Of a stretch of DNA of 64,000 nucleotides, positions 35,091-45,810 are shown piece after piece. Source of the stretch: Cyathus striatus (taxonomy: Eukaryota > Basidiomycota > Agaricomycetes > Agaricales > Nidulariaceae); contig JAOVFP010000001.1 in the NCBI GenBank assembly GCA_025738555.1, forward strand, positions 3,782,001 to 3,846,000, given 5' to 3'. How positions within the stretch are numbered: the first letter of the stretch is position 1; each line of letters opens with the position of its first letter. A program made the position numbers and the translations under genes. Under the pieces are notes generated by a model. It saw only the letters and a list, made by a program, of their open reading frames with translations. It searched no databases and was not told where the DNA came from.

Positions 35091-37563
35091 ATGGCTCCCA
35101 GGAGTGTTCCGGAATGGACGATCGTCGATTTTATATACAGAGGACACTGGTGGACAAATCACGGTAGGCTCCTTAGGGTGACGCGCGCGAATGATATGCT
35201 AACCAACAAGTAATACAGGAATTCTACTGCTTAATCTTTGCCTTCTGGTACCGCTAGTAACATCTTCAGTAAATGGTCTTGATTCCTCTCTCGTCAATGG
35301 TACGAAGCGCAAAATAATGCTATTACTTGACTAAGTTGCGTCTAGGCCTTCAAATTCTGCCAGACTGGCAAGAATATTTTCATCATCCTGAAGGGAAAAT
35401 TTTAGGTGGGTACTGCAATCCCGTTGTATATCCCTTCCAAATCCCTTCTCCGCTGATTGATGTACATCAGGTGTGATCAATTCTGCCCAAGGAATCGGTT
35501 GTCTATTTGTTAGCTTCTTCCAGCGTTCGCGTTTCCTCAATAACTCACTGGAAAATTCAGGGCCTTCCCTTGGCGCCATTTGTCTCAGACACATGGGGTC
35601 GCCGAGCTTCCCTGTTCATTGGGTCCCTCTTTATGCTCGCTGGTGTTGCTCTTCAAGCAACATCATGGAACATAGCGATGTACATTGCCTCCCGTATCGT
35701 CAGTAAGTAATATTGTGAATGCATACGTTGCCGTTTTCCCATTGTATATTTTCCAAGTCGGATTTGGACTGACATTCTGCACGAATTCGGCACCGCTGCT
35801 TCTAATTGAATTGGCATATCCAACTCAGGTATGTAGCTGCACGTCCTCGAATCTTTGACGCTAAGTCGCCATATCATAGCGCGGTAAAATTACATCTATC
35901 TATAACTCTAGTTGGTATCTCGGTAGCATCGTATCAGCCTGGGTAAGATGTCGCGTGTGGGTTCATTGTATAGTGTATTAATTAACTCTGTTCCATTAGG
36001 TATGCTTTGGTTCGTACGTTCATGCCCAAGGAAGTATGTGGTCCTGGAGGGTACCAACTCTCGTTCAAGCTTTAGTTCCACTTCTCCAAGTGTCGTTGGT
36101 CTGGTACGCTAACTACATACACTATGTAATTATTTAACGTAACTCACAACGTACTCTAGGTTCATTCCCGAAAGTCCCCGTTTTCTCGTATCAAAAGGAT
36201 TGGTGTGTGCTTCATTGTGAATAGTGTCTTGACCCTAAATCAATATGCTTAACACAGGAGGGCAGAGCTGCTCATATACTGGCTAAATATCATGCTAACG
36301 GTGGCGACGAACGAGATCCTCTTGTTGTATTTGAGATCGCCCAAATCCGCCATGCATTGCGAATGGAAGACGAAATTCACAGGAGTACCTCCTATATTTC
36401 ATTATTCTCTACTCCCGGGAACAGGAAGAGAATGCGGATTATCATTGCTATCGCTGTCTTCTCCCAGTGGAGGTGTGTCTAGAAAGGTGATAAACCTCGC
36501 AGGCAACTAACGTTGGTCGTAGTGGAAACGGTTTAGTCTCCTATTACATCAACTTGGTACTTCAGGGAGTCGGGATTACTGATACAGAGACCAAGGTTGG
36601 TTCTCGTATTATTTTTCGTTTGTGTTAAGATCTAAATCGCTTTTAGGCTGCTATCAATGGAGGACTTCAAATTTTCAACTTTGTGGTTGCTGCGTCTGCC
36701 GCTATGTTAGTTGATTGGGTTGGCCGAAGAACACTCTTCATCATCTCCAACGCCGGAATGTTTCTTTGTAAGGGACGTCATTTAGTTCCGTATATCACCA
36801 ATTTATCATTGCCTTAGTCTTCTCTGGATGGACCGTTTCCAATGCTTTATATAACGCTCTTGGCAAGGTTGCTGCCGCCCGTGGTACGTGTTTATTTCTT
36901 ATAGTTTAGTACTTATGCTTACCGATCTAAAGCAACAATTCCGCTCATCTTCTTCTTTTATTTCTTCTATGATATTGCCTATACACCTATGCTCGTCGCG
37001 TACACCCTTGAAATTTTACCTTACAAAATTCGAGCAAAAGGGTTCGCAGTCATGGTACAGTGTTTTATTCCTGCTGAGCGTACTAGGTGACACTGGTCTC
37101 AACTACTACTAGAATCTGACTGTCATGCTTACTTCGGCATTCAATCAATTTGTCAATCCATGGGCGATCGACGCTATTGGCTGGTGGTATTACATTGTAT
37201 ACTGCGCGTGGCTCATTATCGAGCTGGTTTTCATTGTTGTATTCATTATCGAGACCAAAGGTGCGTCCCTTTTTGCTGAACCTTAATTGGATAATAACTC
37301 AACAATTTGTAGGTCGTACGCTTGAAGAGACTGCTGCACTGTTTGATGGTGAGGAGCAACAGCAAGATCTTGCGATCATGGGAGGAGATGCTGCAACCAT
37401 GACCATGACCATGAGTAGAGGAATCCTCGTGCATCAAGAAGTTCATACATCAAAGTCAGAAGGAGAGTATCACGAGCTGCGAGTTCGACATAGCAGCACT
37501 GAGAGTAAAGACTCCGATATAGATCCTGAAATCAGGAGAATTTCCTACGTCAGGAGTCCTTGA
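35091..37563 (+). CDS. MFS sugar transporter (lactose/hexose permease type)
   Basis: Imports sugars by proton symport across the plasma membrane, by family; the exact sugar is unknown. The start MAPRSVPEWTIVDFIYRGHW is followed by a first helix (ILLLNLCLLVPLVTSSVNGLD) after an intron. Family signatures visible are the PLAPFVSDTWGRRASLFIG loop motif, RGKITSIYNSSWYLGSIVSAW after helix 5, the PESPRFLVSKG motif at the end of the first half, FSQWSGNGLVSYYIN in helix 7, DWVGRRTLFIISN in the second half, and VETKG-like IIETKGRTLEETAALFDG near the end. Twelve hydrophobic segments fit. More than ten short introns; GTTAGC to TTCAG after GCLF restores GLPLAPF. The C-terminal tail of about 70 residues is Ser/Glu-rich. 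The PEWTIV and FHHPEG features fit the LAC12-like branch. Confidence 0.88.
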
Positions 37564-37702
37564 TTCTTTTCAGTGGAGCATGTATTTTTTATCCGTCTGT
37601 TGTACTCGTCATTGAAAAATAAAATGTACATTTAACAGCCCTAGTCCCATGAATATAGAATATACGTAGAGTTCAAAAGATAAGTTTAATGAGAGTCTCA
37701 AA

Positions 37703-40316
37703 TTATGGTTCCGATTCCAATTTAACCCACACTTGCACAGAGCTTGGAAAGCAAGAAAAGGTACCCCAGCCTGTGGAATCAATCTCAATTCTTCCGTGTT
37801 GCGTCATGTAGCTTCTAAACACGGTGCCAGCATTTTCCTACGATGAAATGTTAAGTCTGAAAAGATCACGGAGTCGATAGAAAATCTTACTATTCCGACA
37901 TTCATGCGAAGATGGTGGAGGAATGTCCCGGACCTTACATCGTCAATCAGTATCTTAACCGACAACCCTATAAAGTAGATTTACCCTTCATCTCTATTGC
38001 TCAATATTACTGCGCATCCAGTATGAGTCTCATCCCCCTTTCGGACAAACCCAATGCAGTTCCGGTCACCAGATATGAAGTCCTCAGAAGCGCCATACGC
38101 GAACATTCTCCGCGCCTCGACGAGGAGTTCGATATTCCGTGCTACATTTTCGTTATAGCATTCCTTGTTGGGGTAAAGATCACCATAAAACACGCAGCTG
38201 CAAATTTATTCAGTGTTTTGGTTAAGTACCTAAGTGACAAGACATACGGATATCCACCCCCACGGAGCAGTATGAGGGCATATGCTTGGATTTTGAAGCC
38301 ACTCTCAACCTAGATATTGCTAGTCAGTGCATAGCGTACACTAGTAATGTGAACTGACATACCCAACTTTCTAGGGTCTGCCCTTCGACCTAGATAGATT
38401 ATTGATAAAAGAAGACGCCGAAAAAAGCAAGTCCGTACCGTACTAAGTGCGAAATGAGAAACGTGAATGAAATACACATGGCGATTGGAAAACTTACTCA
38501 TGATTATCAACAAATGTTACGGCATCTCCAGGCCTCACACCGACGACGGTGTCGTTAAAAATCGTCCTAATATCGTATCGACTCCTATGTCTGCTGGCTT
38601 CACACAGTTTCATATGAAGAGGTACATCAAAAAATGCAGTCTAGAGATTCGATGAGGTAAGGGAATGGGGACACAAGACCACTAACGTACTTCTCCCTTG
38701 AATGCCCGAATGTAAGGCATTATAAGCTTGAGGCTGGATTATTCTGTGAGCCCTTCATGTTTGGTAAAATATCGGCATTTTTGCTTACTTTCCAGACCAA
38801 TATTCAGCTACATATAATGGATCATTCAGCTAGATGAGCTACAATGCGTTTGAATCTCGCTTACAAACACAAAACATTTTCTTATCTCCGGAGCGCTCTC
38901 GCACTGTCTGAATCTGTGGGCGCGTGTGGGCATCAGCGGAACAGAAGATCAGAAAGTAAAGACTAAAGCTCTGACCCAGTTCAGCAAGAATTTCCGATCA
39001 ATATGTTTTATTGCATCCAGTCGGAAGCCAGCTGAACCTGTAGTCTAGCAAGCCGTTCGGTATTTTCCTCGCGGCATCCAAGAAATCATATATAGTTACC
39101 TCTAAAATCCAGGGGCCCCAATTTAACAGGTCTTTCTGCACATCGGGATGACGATGATCAATCTGCAGGTAAGTCCTGTCAGGCTGTTATGCAAAATGCG
39201 AGAAAACTCAACATACGTCGATACCAAGAAGATAGTCGTAGTTCCCTAGTTCACTATCAACGTTTCGCGACCAACCTTTGTGGCCTGGTCCGGCAAGGCG
39301 GAAGACACCATTTGAACGCGTTTTGTGATCCCAGTCAACACCTAATATGACAGACTAGTGAGCAAGGATGACGGACATGAATTCTTCTTCTGACCTGTGA
39401 AATGCTCCTGTGACCACCGCATGGAGCTATACTGCAGGTATACGTGTTTGTGTCAGCCCAACAGCCAGCTGGATGTAGCATGTATGTAGTTTATGACCTT
39501 TTTGCCCCTCCCGGGGAAGTCAAATGTAGTCCAAGCCTATGCAAAATTAATAGGGTTTCTCTCCTTCACACAAACATGCAAACCTCGATCTCTCTAATGG
39601 GACCTGCATCCTTCAAACGGTTGTCCGACTGAGCAGGAACAGCATAACATTTCTCTGTTTTGTCTGCACCTAACTTATGCTTTGATAGGGATGGTGAGCC
39701 AGAACAACACAGAACGGGAATGGAGCGACACACATTGAGGACGGCATCTATCAGAATGTCTATTCCATGCTCCTGCGCAACTTCGCAAGCTTGCAGGAAT
39801 TCTTCCCTGGTACCCCAGCGAGTTCGAACAGCCCCTTTTTGGTCAAATTCCCCTAAATCCCACTTGCAAACGTCAACTGCAAGAAGCTGGGAATGTAGAA
39901 GCACGACGGGAAATACGCTACCAAGTCATAAGCATCATAGCCTCGTCCCCGCTATACTCAGATATCAGTGTGTTGCCCCCATTTCGACGAATATATGGAC
40001 TTACAGGTTCAGCCGCCTTGTTAGGAGGGGGAAGCCATACTTGTGTAAAGCCCAAACGAGCCAACTTTGGCACCTCAATCTCGAAATGCTTCCACCAGCT
40101 CATATCCTCGTGTAGCGTATCCCATGTAAAAAATTGGATCTATAAACGCGTATTTTGTAGAATTTCCTTTGTGGCACGTTATTGGAGTTAATCGGTAGCT
40201 ACCATTAGAGGGTTATGGGTTGTCCCATCTGGGGCAAGACGCATCCCCTCCAGGGCGGGCGGAGGAGACTTGAAAGCATCGGAAAACCATTGTTTGAGTC
40301 GAAGGAGTAGAGACAT
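37703..40316 (-). CDS. Intracellular GH13 alpha-amylase (GH13_5 type)
   Basis: Hydrolyses alpha-1,4-glucans. No signal peptide is seen: the start is MSLLLRLKQWFSDAFK, then MIQFFTWDTLHEDMSWWKHF, the bacterial-like GH13_5 opening. Catalytic motifs appear in order: YDAYDL, DILIDAVLNHK, the nucleophile in AGFRLDAIKHID, the acid/base in VAEYWSGN, and the stabiliser in TFVDNHDT. Between the last two are LKLIMPYIRAFKG and AFFDVPLHMKLCEAS. After the barrel come QAYALILLRGGGYPCVFYGDL, YPNKECYN, and a C-terminal beta domain ending SSVQVWVKLESEP at TAA 37703. At least twelve introns. The NHDT motif needs a 4-base exon at 38439-38442. Between GNYDYLLGID and IDHRHPDVQ the frame also holds. It looks functional: all three carboxylates are present. 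A TATA-like sequence lies near 40475 upstream. Confidence 0.88.
38439..38442 (-). other. 4-base micro-exon of the alpha-amylase gene
   Basis: On the minus strand ...GTTGATAATCATGA is followed by GTAAGT (38497) and an intron ending CACTTAG (38443). The next four bases TACG are followed by GTACGG and a 49-base intron ending CTATCTAG (38390). Joining GA+TACG+GTCGAAGGG reads N-H-D-T-V-E-G-Q, matching the catalytic motif; skipping it breaks the frame. Confidence 0.65.
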
Positions 40317-41063
40317 GTTGAAGAGGAAGTCATGAACTCAAGCCGATTTGAGGATTTATTACTTCAGGTCCAGGGCTTAAGGTTGCAATGGGCCGACACC
40401 TATCATTCAGGCTCGCCAATTCAAGATCCCATCATAACTGTGAGAACGGACTCTGCCGCAGCCTTCCAGCCCTTTATAACCCCTGCGTATTCCTTTTTTA
40501 CTTCTGACATTCGTCCACCCGCACCTCTCTGTTCCCTGTCAGCGTTTTGCTTTACTTTGGACCAGAGCCACAGTGCTTCATCTTGTATGAATTGCGGTGG
40601 CCAGGAGTATACAGCCTCTTTAATCGCTCTGATCACGCTCATTACTACGTAGAGAGGAGTTTCATGATGCGGCGACAGTTCCCCACCAGTTACCGGTTCC
40701 TGTCATCTACGTACTTTGTCTAGTCAATGCACTCCTGATTCTTATCTTTATTTATTTTTGTTTGAGGTGCGATGCATGCGATGTCTTTAAGGTCCCCGAG
40801 TAGAACGTATCGAACGACGTTCTTATGTCACTGTCCGGCCCAGCTTAGACGTTGAAAGCTCGCGTCGAATTTTGAGCATTACTGGACGCACTCACCAGGT
40901 CTCGCCCTCCGGGGATACGGTTCACGTAAATAGCTTTCTTCAAATCATCTAGGTTTACATATAATTATCCCGACCATGGATATACATTATCGAAATAAGG
41001 ACTCCGATTAAATAACGACTGAAATATGGGCACGGAAGATCTCCTTGAATACAATCGATAGCG
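40317..41063. other. Intergenic, about 0.75 kb
   Basis: The upstream region of the amylase gene. A helical-looking minus frame at 40421-40642 overlaps a TATA-like site and is not called. Nothing else seen. Confidence 0.5.
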
Positions 41064-43344
41064 CTATCGCCGTGCCGTTAAACGACTTGCAAGCTTACTT
41101 CCAACGACGCTGCCTGCAACACTGCCAGCCACCGTTGATCTACCAGGCACGGGATCCGACTCCTTCACAGGGGATAGTATCGTCGGTATGTTGAACCCAC
41201 CGTCCATCAGCTATAAAGATGGCTAGTTAAAAACTCGATTATGGGATAATGTTAAAAGGATCACTTACATTGGACGTAAAATTAAAGTCCGTCGTTGTAC
41301 CCGTATTGGGGAATATATTGATCTTTCGTTTCTTTCTTTTTGGGGCCAGCTCCTCATCGCTAGCTGTCGTTTTCTTAGCCTGAGGCTGAACGCTTCTCGC
41401 CCGACCTGCTATACTTGGTGCTTTTCGACCCGCCGGCTTCCGTGGCTTGCTTCGTTCTCCAACAATCTCAATCTCACTGTCTTCGGTATCATGATCACTA
41501 GCTTTACGTTTCCCTTTATTCGTCGTTGAAGGCAGTGGAAGGTCTTGCCCTTTTGTAGCACCTTTTCCATTTACTTTGGTAGCCGCTTTTGATTCCGGGA
41601 TGTCTTCAGCCGCATTCCGCTTACCCTTACTCTTGACTGGCTCTGATATTTCTTTAACAGCCTTTCCTTTACGTTTATCTTTACCAGGCGCAGGACTGAT
41701 TTCCTCTATCTCGCTATTGTTCGTTGGAGATGGCGATGGTGGGGGCTTAGTTAGAGGTTTGGGCTTGGGTTTTGTTTTAGGAGCACGTGGTTTGCTGGCT
41801 TCACTTTCGAATTCACTTTCTGGTCCCTTCTCCTTCTCCTCCTCCTCCTTTTGCAATGGCAGTGGCCTAGCTTTAGGTCTGGGCTTAGGCTTTGTTTTGG
41901 GGACAGGTGGCTCGATGGGTTCCGTTTCAACTTCACCCTCCGGACCCTTTCCTTTCTCCTTTTGCTTGCCTTTTCCATTAGTTCTTGTCTTCTTCGATTC
42001 GGGATCTGAAGCAGCGACAACTGGCTCTTTGCTTGGTCTTTCAGACCTTGACTTCGGCTTCATTGGAGGTGATGGTTCCACTTGAATTTGACTAGCGACT
42101 TCTTCTTCTTCTTCCTCTTCTTCTATCGGAGTAGGCCTACGTTTCTTTCCCTTGACAAATAAGAAAACCAGAAGGCAGCACATTTTGACCGAAGAAAGCT
42201 TACATGGTCCGCTGCTTTCGTACGCAACACCTCAAGCTCCCTGTTCAGTTTCTTTATGTGCTTTTCTGCTTCAGCAAGATCATTCTTGGCGGCTTCAGTT
42301 TCTCCCTTTTCTTCCTCCAGTGATTCCTGTAATAGATATTTGTACTGTCTTTCCGTAACATGAATCGGAATCCCATACCTGCCATTGATGTACAGTCTCC
42401 TTCATCTTCTCCACTCTCCTTTTCTCCCTCGCCAGTAGACGTTCATCCTCTTCCTTATCTTTCTCGTATTGTTCCTTTAGCGTCTTCAGCTGCAACTCGA
42501 GTTCGATACGCTTCTTCCGCTGGGTCTCAGCTTCCTCGCCGCCTTTAGTTTCTAATGTTTGCCATTTGTCCATTTGTCGTGTTAAGTCGCTGTTTGTTCT
42601 CTTGAGCTCCTCGTTCAAGCGCTCCATCTCCGCAAGTTTGGTCTGTGAGCCATCCAATTGTAGTTGCGTACGTTCAAGCTTTGATTTTGTTGATTCAAGA
42701 GATGCTTGTAGACTAGCGTGATTGCCTCGTAAATCGTTGAGTTGTTCCTAAACCAGGTTTGAACTTCAGTTCTAAGATAGAAAAGACAGCCGTACCTCCG
42801 CTTTGGCACGTTTTTTTTCTGCTGCAGCTACTTCCCTCTCTCTCTTCTTCGCAACTGTAGCATAACTGACGCACTTCTGCTTCAACTGCTCAATAACGAT
42901 CTCAAACTCCATTACCAATCCTTCCTTATCCTCTTCCAACTCAGCAATCCTATCCTCCAGCTCTGCCTCTCGTGCTTGGAACAACGTAATTCGATAGTCC
43001 CTTCGGAGCCGTTCGAGCTTCTCCTGCCGTAGTAGCTCTTGTTCTCTAACTACATTTGTCCGCTCTTTATGGAGCTCCACGATAGTTTGTTGCTGAACTA
43101 GTCGGTGACAAGAAAGAAGTTCGTCACATCCTTGCCGCCAATCTTGTTGCATGGCTTCCCATTGCTTTCGAGCGTCATTGACAGCATCCTTGCATCGAGC
43201 CGTTTCAGCAGCAAGCTGCTCAGTCAAACGTTGATTGTTGCGCTCGAGCCCACGGTTCCGTTCCACCAAATCGTTGATCTGGGCTTGGTTTGATGCCTCG
43301 AGAGACGGAAGAGATCCCAGAGGTGTATTTCCGCGCCGCGACAT
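41064..43344 (-). CDS. Coiled-coil protein with long basic, disordered C-terminus
   Basis: Not assigned to a named family. The first exon (43344 down to about 42797) encodes a long coiled coil: NDLVERNRGLERNNQRLTEQ through RERVAAAEKK-like repeats. The next exons continue it (EQLNDLRGNHASLQASLEST, MERLNEELKRTNSDLTRQMD, and ESLEEEKGETEAAKNDLAEA). The exon from about 42155 to 41270 is a Lys/Pro/Glu-rich disordered region with repeated KTKPKPRPKARPLP and KTKPKPKPLTKPPP blocks and strong nuclear localisation clusters (APKRKKRKINIF). A final exon (GT at 41269, AG near 41210) gives GFNIPTILSPVKESDPVPGR and ends TARR with TAG at 41064. The last segment resembles the conserved C-terminal peptides that dock on a partner. 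A nuclear or chromosomal scaffold role is inferred only. Confidence 0.72.
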
Positions 43345-43664
43345 GATATATTACACAGGGCCTACTCAAGAAGAAAAACAGAATAGATAACCACGCGTAA
43401 CCTGCATGTTTTGCGTAATTAACAAATGAAGAATTGAACATAAGATCGGTCAGGCGCTTACCCGCGCAAGCTACGAAAGGTATATATGGTATAATGTATA
43501 AGAACTCCTTACTGGATTGTCGGGGGCGCGAGTCGGAGGAGGCGAGATGATGAAGGAAAGTGACGAGTGACATGTGCGAATTCAATCAACCACGGACAAA
43601 GTTCAGAGGCGGGCACGTGGACGCGCATTGTTGAACGCTAACCGTGACTTCCACTTTCACTTTC
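43345..43664. promoter_or_regulatory. Divergent promoter region, about 320 bp
   Basis: Separates the divergent starts of the coiled-coil gene (minus, 43344) and the unassigned gene at 43665 (plus). Single promoter elements were not identified. Confidence 0.45.
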
Positions 43665-44558
43665 ATGGCTCCTAGCAAACCGGCAAAAGCAATCAAAGTC
43701 AAGGTACCCCGGCATAATGCTCAACGAGTCGGCTTAAAACTGGGTGCTGAGGTAGAGAGGATTGCAAAGTCTGAGGGAATTAGAGCTGAGACACATCAGC
43801 CTAACCCGGAGCTTTCCCTGGCCATTGTGAGTCGTTGCTTTATCTACTTAATATTATTTATGTATCCATGCTATCTATTTCAGGAAAGTGCTTCAGACTG
43901 GAATTCACTTCTTATGACTGCTCGTGCTGAACGTGGACCTCAATGGGATATTGGAACGCAACAGTGAGCGATGTACTGCTATTTAGTCGACAGGCACCTA
44001 CCTAACTACATTTTATCTAGATTTTTAGTGGACAAATACTCTGACTTGTACTACGACCCTACATTATTATTAGAAGCTGTTAGGAAGGTAACAGAGGAGG
44101 AAATTGGCGAAGACCAACAGCAACATGAACGTCAGCAGCTGCAAGCTCAATCCTCGCGCCATCATACCCCACATCGAGAGCGTGACAGAGAGAGAGAGAT
44201 GCACATGGCGGGCGTTCATCCAGGGATGGGTCACGAACCTTCTCCAAGGCATAACATGGGACCTCCGGCAGGGTATCCTTATCCCGTCTCACCTGGTGGC
44301 ATAATGCGTAGCGGAATACCTGGTCAATATCCTGGCGGTAATTCTGGTGGTCCGCCATTCACTCCGAGACAGCCAGGTCAATTTTACGGCGAACCTGGTG
44401 CTTCTCCAATTCGTATGGGTGGTATGGGTATGGGCATGGATCCTGCCATGGGAGGGCATCCAATGATGGGTATGGGTGGAGGGATGGCTGGTATGATGTC
44501 CCCAGACATGCGTAGGAGAATGACTGGGGGTATGCCCGAAGATTTTCCTATGCATTAA
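43665..44558 (+). CDS. Unassigned fungal protein with Gly/Met/Pro-rich tail
   Basis: Not recognised. The start [20 protein letters not shown] is basic. Then comes a helical region: [20 protein letters not shown], then after introns [27 protein letters not shown] and [20 protein letters not shown]. The C-terminal 150 residues are low-complexity: [20 protein letters not shown], then Gly/Pro/Met-rich blocks ([20 protein letters not shown]). Two introns: about 43828-43883 and 43964-44019. The N-terminal region is the part likely to be conserved. The tail recalls disordered RNA- or chromatin-associated proteins, but no function can be given. Convergent with the GNAT gene, with about 75 bp between stops. 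Confidence 0.72.
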
Positions 44559-44634
44559 TTGGATATCATGTATGTTTTATGTCTGTTTTGTGTGTATTTC
44601 TATTGTTCATTAACATTTGCTGTGGTATGTGGGA

Positions 44635-45384
44635 TTAGATCCTTTCCATTAGTTCCGTGACTTTTTCCTTCACTCCTCCTTCCCAATCATCCCAACACAT
44701 GGAAAGCACAACACTATCTCTGCCATCCGTTTCACCCCTCTCCGTTCCATTCACTTTGTTGCCTTTTTTATCCAAGGGCAGCACCCAAGTCCAACGGTTA
44801 ATACCCTCAAGTATGAAACCCATCCTTTCAGCAGCTCGAATACTGGGTTTATTGAATGGGTTTGCACACCATACGACGCGCCTGAAGCCAAGCCCTCCTG
44901 GTGGCAGGTCAAGGGCATATTTTAACATCAATCCTATGGCGTTGGAGGAAACGAACGTCCTCTGAAATTTAGGAAGTACAACGACAGGTCCAATTTCCAG
45001 CGAGCGATGATTTGGGGCAATGTGGACATATCCAATGGCGCCTGCCACACTCTTCTCAAAGTCTTGATCATAATTGGGCTTTGTCTTGTCGAGAATGACG
45101 AATAGTACAGATGCAGGATCTTGTCGAATAATACATTCGTTGAAATTGATGAAAGACTCGAGCGTGGGCCAGGAGACGGGGAGCCAGCGGCTTAGAATAT
45201 GATCAGCATTAACTTGATCATGGAAGGCTTTTCCATGCAGATGGGGTATAAATGGCGTTAGCTTGACACGCTCTGTTTCTAAATTGGCCGGTACAGGGAT
45301 ATTGCAGTTAATGTCGTAAGGTTCTTTGTAAGAAATGTCGACGGTGGTAGAATCCGGAAGTTTGTAGGAATTAATGAAAGACAT
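44635..45384 (-). CDS. GNAT-family N-acetyltransferase (RimJ/RimL-like)
   Basis: A single-exon gene of 249 residues. It begins with a fungal leader (MSFINSYKLPDSTTVDISYK) and then LETERVKLTPFIPHLHGKAF, the usual first strand and helix of RimJ/RimL-type acetyltransferases. VAGAIGYVHIAPNHRSLEIG and VVVLPKFQRTFVSSNAIGLM occupy the motif A region that binds acetyl-CoA pyrophosphate. RRVVWCANPFNKPSIRAAER MGF is the canonical motif B. The substrate (N-terminus, small molecule or drug) cannot be told. The Q/R-x-x-G/A loop is atypical: QRTFVSSNA in place of a glycine-rich RGxGxG/A. Confidence 0.85.
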   Translation of the reverse strand: MSFINSYKLPDSTTVDISYKEPYDINCNIPVPANLETERVKLTPFIPHLHGKAFHDQVNADHILSRWLPVSWPTLESFINFNECIIRQDPASVLFVILDKTKPNYDQDFEKSVAGAIGYVHIAPNHRSLEIGPVVVLPKFQRTFVSSNAIGLMLKYALDLPPGGLGFRRVVWCANPFNKPSIRAAERMGFILEGINRWTWVLPLDKKGNKVNGTERGETDGRDSVVLSMCWDDWEGGVKEKVTELMERI

Positions 45385-45810
45385 GCCTAGCGATATCGCG
45401 GCTTATAATGCTATGCTATGCACAAAATGAGTCAGATACAAGTTACTTACATAACCAAAAAAAACATACTCTATAGATAATACATATAAGTAACTTATGT
45501 AATACTTACTAAATATTACATAAGCATTACATCACGTTATCGTCAGAAAAAGTCAGCGGCTGGTGCCGATAAATTCAATGTGTGTACCGTACAGCTTCAA
45601 CGTTCAACTTGTACTCGATCAGTTCATAACTTCATCTCACTCTCAGAGTCAAGTATTTCTGATTTAGCCCACTCATCGTCTCCGCCGTGTTACCTTGCTG
45701 CTGATCTGGCCATTTTTTCTTACTCTTTGACTTTTTGTGGTCACTTTCTCCTTCAGCTAGAAGGTATCGCATCTTCTAATTAGTCTTGGCACGAACACGC
45801 GTTATAGCTC
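45385..45810. promoter_or_regulatory. Divergent AT-rich promoter with clustered bZIP-type sites
   Basis: Lies between the starts of the GNAT gene (minus) and the nuclear protein gene (plus). It holds TGAGTCA at 45428-45434 (AP-1/Gcn4 core), TTACATAA at 45447-45454, and an 11-bp perfect inverted repeat CTTATGTAATA / TATTACATAAG at 45494-45504 and 45514-45524. The site pattern is seen directly; the binding factor is inference. Confidence 0.5.

Noticed and set aside
40421..40642. 73-codon helical minus frame upstream of the amylase
   Set aside because: Contains the TATA-like element expected for the amylase promoter and has no family match.
41576..42085. 169-codon plus frame opposite the coiled-coil gene
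   Set aside because: Antisense shadow of a Lys/Pro/Glu-rich exon; Leu/Ser/Gly-rich as expected.
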